Source: Methylotenera sp.
GTDB lineage: Bacteria > Pseudomonadota > Gammaproteobacteria > Burkholderiales > Methylophilaceae
Direction: 5' to 3'
DNA: 17,303 nucleotides
NCBI GenBank assembly: GCA_005791685.1
Contig: SXVG01000065.1
Coordinates: 1-17,303 of the forward strand
Shown: piece after piece, positions 14,116 through 17,303 of the stretch
How the letters are laid out: the number at the start of each line of letters is the position of its first letter
Numbering within the stretch: position 1 is the stretch's first letter
Notes under the pieces: model-generated
Seen by the model: the letters and a program-made list of their open reading frames with translations, nothing else
What the model was told of the DNA's origin: nothing
The model's database searches: none
Made by a program: the position numbers and the translations under genes

Positions 14116-15000
14116 ATGCTAAGCCAAACCACTGCCGGAAAAAAAGCCCGCACCCTTGCTGAGGCACTGCCTTATATCAAACGCTTTTTTGATAAAACCA
14201 TAGTCATTAAATACGGCGGCAACGCCATGACGGACGAGCACTTAAAAGAATGCTTTGCCCAAGACGTGGTGTTGTTAAAACTGGTGGGCATGAACCCAGT
14301 GGTGGTGCACGGCGGCGGCCCGCAAATTAATGACATGCTGGACAAGCTAGGCAAAAAAGGCGAGTTTATTCAAGGCATGCGCGTCACCGATGCAGAAACC
14401 ATGAACGTGGTGGAAATGGTTCTGGGCGGCCAGGTGAACAAAGAAATTGTCAATCTAATCAATCGCCATGGCGGTAAGGCGGTGGGCTTAACCGGCCAAG
14501 ACGGCAATTTCATCCATGCCCATAAATTACTCATGGAAGACTTAAACGACCCCAAGAAAATGATAGACGTGGGGCTGGTGGGCGAAATCAGCGCCATCGA
14601 TCCTAGCATCATCAATTTCTTAGATGGTGGCGACTTTATTCCAGTGGTGGCACCGATAGGCGTCGGCAAAGACGGCGAATCCTATAACATCAACGCCGAT
14701 GTGGTGGCCGGCAAGCTGGCGGAAATTTTGGGCGCAGAAAAACTCATCATGCTAACCAACACACCGGGTGTGCTGGATAAAAATGGCGAATTACTCACCG
14801 GTCTCACGCCCAAACAAATCGACGATTTAGTGGCCGATGGCACCTTATCGGGTGGCATGCTGCCCAAAATCAGCTCGGCTTTGGATGCTGCCAGGAGTGG
14901 GGTCAAAACCGTGCACATCATAGACGGCCGGGTGGAACACGCCTTGCTGCTTGAAGTGTTGACCGACGAAGGCGTGGGCACCCTGATTAAGGCCAAGTAA
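14116..15000 (+). CDS. argB: Acetylglutamate kinase
   Basis: ArgB phosphorylates N-acetylglutamate with ATP, the second step of arginine synthesis, directly after the ArgA reaction. The 294-residue product has the amino-acid-kinase fold: IVIKYGGNAM with Lys32, PVVVHGGGPQIN, QGMRVTDAETM, VNLINRHGGKAVGLTGQDG and NINADVVAGKLAEILGAEKL. The N-terminal extension before the core (TLAEALPYIKRFFDK, residues 13-27) and the length above the 258 residues of E. coli mark the hexameric, arginine-inhibited type. The ATG at 14116 has only a weak GGA upstream. It lies 59 bases after argA and one base before the next gene. Confidence 0.96.
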   Translation: MLSQTTAGKKARTLAEALPYIKRFFDKTIVIKYGGNAMTDEHLKECFAQDVVLLKLVGMNPVVVHGGGPQINDMLDKLGKKGEFIQGMRVTDAETMNVVEMVLGGQVNKEIVNLINRHGGKAVGLTGQDGNFIHAHKLLMEDLNDPKKMIDVGLVGEISAIDPSIINFLDGGDFIPVVAPIGVGKDGESYNINADVVAGKLAEILGAEKLIMLTNTPGVLDKNGELLTGLTPKQIDDLVADGTLSGGMLPKISSALDAARSGVKTVHIIDGRVEHALLLEVLTDEGVGTLIKAK

Positions 15001-15001
15001 A

Positions 15002-15646
15002 TTGGCCAAAAGCCGCGCCCCCAAGGTCTGGATTTTTGATCTGGACGACACCTTGCACAACGCCTCTGCGCACATTTTCCCGGTCATGAATCAGGCCATG
15101 ACCAACTACATCATGCACACACTGGCCTTGGATGAAGACAGCGCCCATGCCTTGCGCAAACATTATTGGCAAGTGTATGGCGCCACCCTCAAGGGGCTCA
15201 TGCGCCACCACCAAACCGACCCACACCATTTCTTAAAAGTCACCCACCAATTTGACGATTTAGCCGAGCGCGTGATTGCGGTTAAGCGCTTGCGCCACTT
15301 AATACAAAGCTTGGCCGGACGCAAACTGGTGTTCACCAATGCGCCGCGAGAGTATGCTTTGCGCGTATTGGATTTGCTCGGCATCAGCGATTGTTTTGAA
15401 CTGGTGTTCAGTGTCGAATCCAGCAAATTCCACGCAAAACCTTCGCTACGCGGTTTTCAAATGCTGCTTAAAACCATCAAAGCCTCAGCCAGTGATTGTG
15501 TCTTGCTAGAAGACAATGCAGCGGCCCTGATGACCGCCAAACGACTGGGCATGAAAACCATCTTAGTCAGCAAAAAACTACAAAAACCGTCATTTGTTGA
15601 TTACCGTTTAAGTCAAGTGTTAGCACTCACTCACATTCGGTTATAA
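15002..15646 (+). CDS. HAD-superfamily hydrolase, pyrimidine 5'-nucleotidase type
   Basis: A 214-residue HAD phosphatase with all four motifs: DLDDT (nucleophile Asp13, acid Asp15), Thr112 in VFTNA, Lys146 in FHAKPS, and Glu170/Asp171 in LLEDNAAAL. A helical cap covers about residues 20-95. The WIFDLDDTLHNAS start and YGATLKGLM cap segment fit the pyrimidine 5'-nucleotidase family (yeast SDT1-like), which dephosphorylates UMP/CMP or damaged nucleotides; exact substrate is inference. The start is a TTG at 15002, one base after the argB stop, with AAGG nine bases upstream inside argB. This spacing implies translational coupling. Confidence 0.88.
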   Translation: MAKSRAPKVWIFDLDDTLHNASAHIFPVMNQAMTNYIMHTLALDEDSAHALRKHYWQVYGATLKGLMRHHQTDPHHFLKVTHQFDDLAERVIAVKRLRHLIQSLAGRKLVFTNAPREYALRVLDLLGISDCFELVFSVESSKFHAKPSLRGFQMLLKTIKASASDCVLLEDNAAALMTAKRLGMKTILVSKKLQKPSFVDYRLSQVLALTHIRL

Positions 15647-15647
15647 T
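15620..15647 (+). promoter_or_regulatory. Candidate sigma-70 promoter of slmA
   Basis: A perfect TATAAT (15642-15647) overlaps the stop codon of the HAD gene; TTAGCA (15620-15625, four of six matches) lies 16 bases upstream. The predicted start gives a leader of about 40 bases before slmA, so slmA can be expressed independently of argB. Confidence 0.5.
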
Positions 15648-15693
15648 GGCCTATCTATTGAGTTAATCAGGCATACCACCCAAGGAGAGGCAC

Positions 15694-16257
15694 ATGGCCA
15701 GCGAACGCAAACAACAAATTTTAGAAACCCTAGCCAAAATGCTGGAGTCGCCGAAACGCGAAAAAATCACCACCGCCGCGCTGGCGGCCAAATTGGATGT
15801 CAGCGAAGCCGCCCTGTACCGACACTTTGCCAATAAAGCGCAAATGTTCGAAGGCTTGATCGTGTTCATAGAAGAAACCATTTTTGGTTTAATCAATAAA
15901 ATCAGTGCTGAAGAAAGCGACGGGCAAAAACAACTGCAACGCATTTTATCCATGCTCTTGGTTTTTGCCGAAAAAAATCCCGGCATGACGCGGGTATTGA
16001 TAGGCGACGCCTTGGTCAACGAAGATGAAAAATTGCAAGCGCGCATCAACCAACTGAACGACAGAATTGAAGTGACGCTCAAACAAAGCCTACGCATCGC
16101 CGAAACACAAACCGGCCATAAAACCGATGCCGAAGCCCAGGCCAATTTAATGCTCTGTTACGTGGTGGGGCGCTGGCAGCAATTTGCAAAAAGCGGCTTT
16201 AAGCGCAAGCCCATGGAATTTGCCCAACAACAAATCATCAGCCTGATTAGTCATTAG
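15694..16257 (+). CDS. slmA: SlmA nucleoid occlusion factor (TetR family)
   Basis: A 187-residue TetR-fold protein matching E. coli SlmA along its length: KQQILETLAKMLES, the HTH ITTAALAAKLDVSEAALYRHF at residues 26-45, NKAQMFEGLIVFIEETIF, FAEKNPGMTRVLIGDALV, LQARINQLNDRIEVTLKQSLR and a final FKRKPMEF segment. SlmA binds palindromic sites on the chromosome and blocks FtsZ ring assembly over the nucleoid, without acting as a normal repressor. AAGGAG seven bases before the ATG supports the start. Its place downstream of argB and the HAD gene is familiar in betaproteobacteria. Confidence 0.93.
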   Translation: MASERKQQILETLAKMLESPKREKITTAALAAKLDVSEAALYRHFANKAQMFEGLIVFIEETIFGLINKISAEESDGQKQLQRILSMLLVFAEKNPGMTRVLIGDALVNEDEKLQARINQLNDRIEVTLKQSLRIAETQTGHKTDAEAQANLMLCYVVGRWQQFAKSGFKRKPMEFAQQQIISLISH

Positions 16258-16282
16258 GCCTTGAGGCAGCAAGGAAAATAAT

Positions 16283-16507
16283 ATGCCAGGCACCGTGTTT
16301 GGATTGACCGAAGCACAAATTAGCGAGTTCGGCATGACCTACGGCGTAGGCGGCCTCATGCTGTTAATGATTTTCATCGTGGGCCACTTGGCTTGGCAAT
16401 CCAAAGCCGGCAAATTTGGTACGTTTGCCCTGTTTCTTGGCCTCACTTTCGGCATGGTGGGCTATTTAGCCAAGTTCGTCATTAAATTCAAACTGGGCAT
16501 ACTCTAA
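16283..16507 (+). CDS. DUF2788 small membrane protein
   Basis: A 74-residue inner-membrane protein with two hydrophobic segments (about residues 20-37 and 46-68) joined by the short loop WQSKAGKFG. The FGLTEAQISEFGMTYGVG start and SKAGKFGTFALFLGL segment agree with my recollection of the DUF2788 family, found mainly in betaproteobacteria. No function is known. AAGGA about eight bases before the ATG gives a good start. It lies 25 bases after slmA and is probably co-transcribed with it; transcription should end at the hairpin at 16614-16642. Confidence 0.85.
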   Translation: MPGTVFGLTEAQISEFGMTYGVGGLMLLMIFIVGHLAWQSKAGKFGTFALFLGLTFGMVGYLAKFVIKFKLGIL

Positions 16508-16613
16508 AATAAAGTGGCTCAGCATTAATCCATCCCCCGGCTATTTTCTTCCAGCAAGATTTAAGCTAAGCCCTTGCCCAAATAGGGTAATTAAGCAATA
16601 ATTTAACCTTTGC

Positions 16614-16642
16614 AAAAAGCCAGTCATGAAATCTGGCTTTTT
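16614..16642. terminator. Symmetrical intrinsic terminator upstream of tkt
   Basis: A perfect 10-bp stem, AAAAAGCCAG (16614-16623) and CTGGCTTTTT (16633-16642), with a nine-base loop. It is flanked by A5 on one side and T5 on the other, so it could act in both directions. It lies about 107 bases after the DUF2788 gene and 109 before tkt. If the tkt promoter is upstream of it, it would instead be a leader hairpin. Confidence 0.8.
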
Positions 16643-16750
16643 GAAGAATTCATTCAAGGTTTTACTGGATTTTCTGTGTGACTTGAGCCATGCGAGTATG
16701 GTCTTAAGGCAATCGGTAAAGCTGCAAGCTAAATCATTAGGGAGAAATTT

Positions 16751-17303
16751 ATGGCAACACGTAAAGACCTAGCCAACGCCATCCGTGCGTTATCTATGGA
16801 TGCGGTACAAAAAGCGAATTCTGGTCACCCAGGCGCGCCCATGGGCATGGCAGAAATTGCTGAAGAATTGTGGAATAACCATTTAAGCCATAACCCAAAA
16901 AATCCTGAATGGGCAAACCGCGACCGTTTTGTTCTTTCAAATGGTCACGGCTCTATGTTGATTTATTCATTGCTACACCTGACCGGTTACGCCTTGCCTA
17001 TGGATGAATTAAAAACTTTCCGTCAATTGCATTCAAAATGTGCTGGTCACCCAGAATACGGTTACGCACCAGGCGTTGAAACCACCACCGGCCCATTGGG
17101 CCAAGGTGTTGCTAACGGCGTGGGTTTTGCCATGGCCGAGAAATTATTAGCCAGCCAATTTAATAAACCAGGCCACGACATTGTAGACCACAGCACTTAT
17201 GTGTTTTTAGGTGACGGTTGCATGATGGAAGGCGTTTCACACGAAGCCTGTGCCTTAGCCGGCACTTGGGGTTTGGGTAAATTAACCGCGTTCTGGGACG
17301 ACA
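16751..17303 (+). CDS. tkt: Transketolase, N-terminal part (cut by window edge)
   Basis: The first 184 codons of a thiamine-diphosphate-dependent transketolase, which moves two-carbon units in the pentose phosphate, Calvin or ribulose monophosphate pathways. The sequence shows LANAIRALSMDAVQKANSGHPGAPMGMAE, DRFVLSNGHGSMLIYSLLHL, GHPEYGYAPGVETTTGPLGQGVANGVGFA and the start of the cofactor and metal site (VFLGDGCMMEGVSHEA). GGGAG six bases before the ATG at 16751 gives a strong start. A leader of over 100 bases follows the upstream terminator; I could not identify a convincing promoter in it. The gene continues beyond the right edge. Confidence 0.97.
   Translation, partial: MATRKDLANAIRALSMDAVQKANSGHPGAPMGMAEIAEELWNNHLSHNPKNPEWANRDRFVLSNGHGSMLIYSLLHLTGYALPMDELKTFRQLHSKCAGHPEYGYAPGVETTTGPLGQGVANGVGFAMAEKLLASQFNKPGHDIVDHSTYVFLGDGCMMEGVSHEACALAGTWGLGKLTAFWDD

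Noticed and set aside
16626..16772. A 48-codon frame starting in the terminator loop and overlapping the tkt start, as a possible leader peptide
   Set aside because: There is no ribosome binding site before its ATG, which sits in the hairpin loop, and the composition is not that of a leader peptide with regulatory codons.
1..17303. Search by eye for tRNA/rRNA genes, CRISPR arrays, insertion sequences, toxin-antitoxin pairs and phage genes
   Set aside because: None seen; spacing between genes is short and no direct-repeat arrays or transposase-like frames are present.

Overview
This is a gene-dense chromosomal stretch of a betaproteobacterium. The gene orders fmdB–DUF502–aspS, yebC–ruvC–ruvA–ruvB and argB–HAD nucleotidase–slmA–DUF2788 are of betaproteobacterial type. 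A fused SoxYZ-like carrier of the kind associated with quinoprotein (PQQ) dehydrogenases hints at a methylotrophic or related lineage (Nitrosomonadales/Methylophilaceae-like). That placement is inference from gene content, not a computed phylogeny. No tRNA, rRNA, insertion sequence, phage gene or CRISPR array was seen. Nearly all the sequence is coding and no gene looks broken; only the two edge genes are cut by the window.

Left part (1-3306, minus strand): the end of a Holliday-junction operon, read right to left as yebC–ruvC–ruvA–ruvB, with ruvB cut by the window edge. It is preceded by an EamA-family permease gene. A divergent promoter region separates the permease from a plus-strand two-CBS-domain protein (3398-3829), which ends in a strong intrinsic terminator.

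Middle (3880-11594, minus strand): a yjbQ–trhP(yegQ) pair, a secreted SoxYZ fusion protein with its own terminator, the fmdB–DUF502–aspS–VOC cluster behind a good -10 box, then a Gfo/Idh/MocA oxidoreductase and a thioredoxin-fold protein.

Right part (11649-17303, plus strand): rsmE, then argA and argB for the first two committed steps of arginine synthesis, a HAD pyrimidine-nucleotidase-like gene, slmA (nucleoid occlusion), a small DUF2788 membrane protein, an intrinsic terminator, and the 5' part of transketolase.

The most unusual item is argA (12458-14056). The N-acetylglutamate synthase carries an in-frame N-terminal Xre/Cro-type helix-turn-helix domain of about 65 residues. The short AT-rich region just upstream is built of nested inverted repeats that overlap candidate promoter elements and the ribosome binding site. 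This suggests a self-regulating 'trigger enzyme' in which the arginine-responsive first enzyme of the pathway is also its own DNA-binding regulator, in the manner of NadR, BirA or PutA. The domain fusion is directly visible; the regulatory role is a hypothesis.
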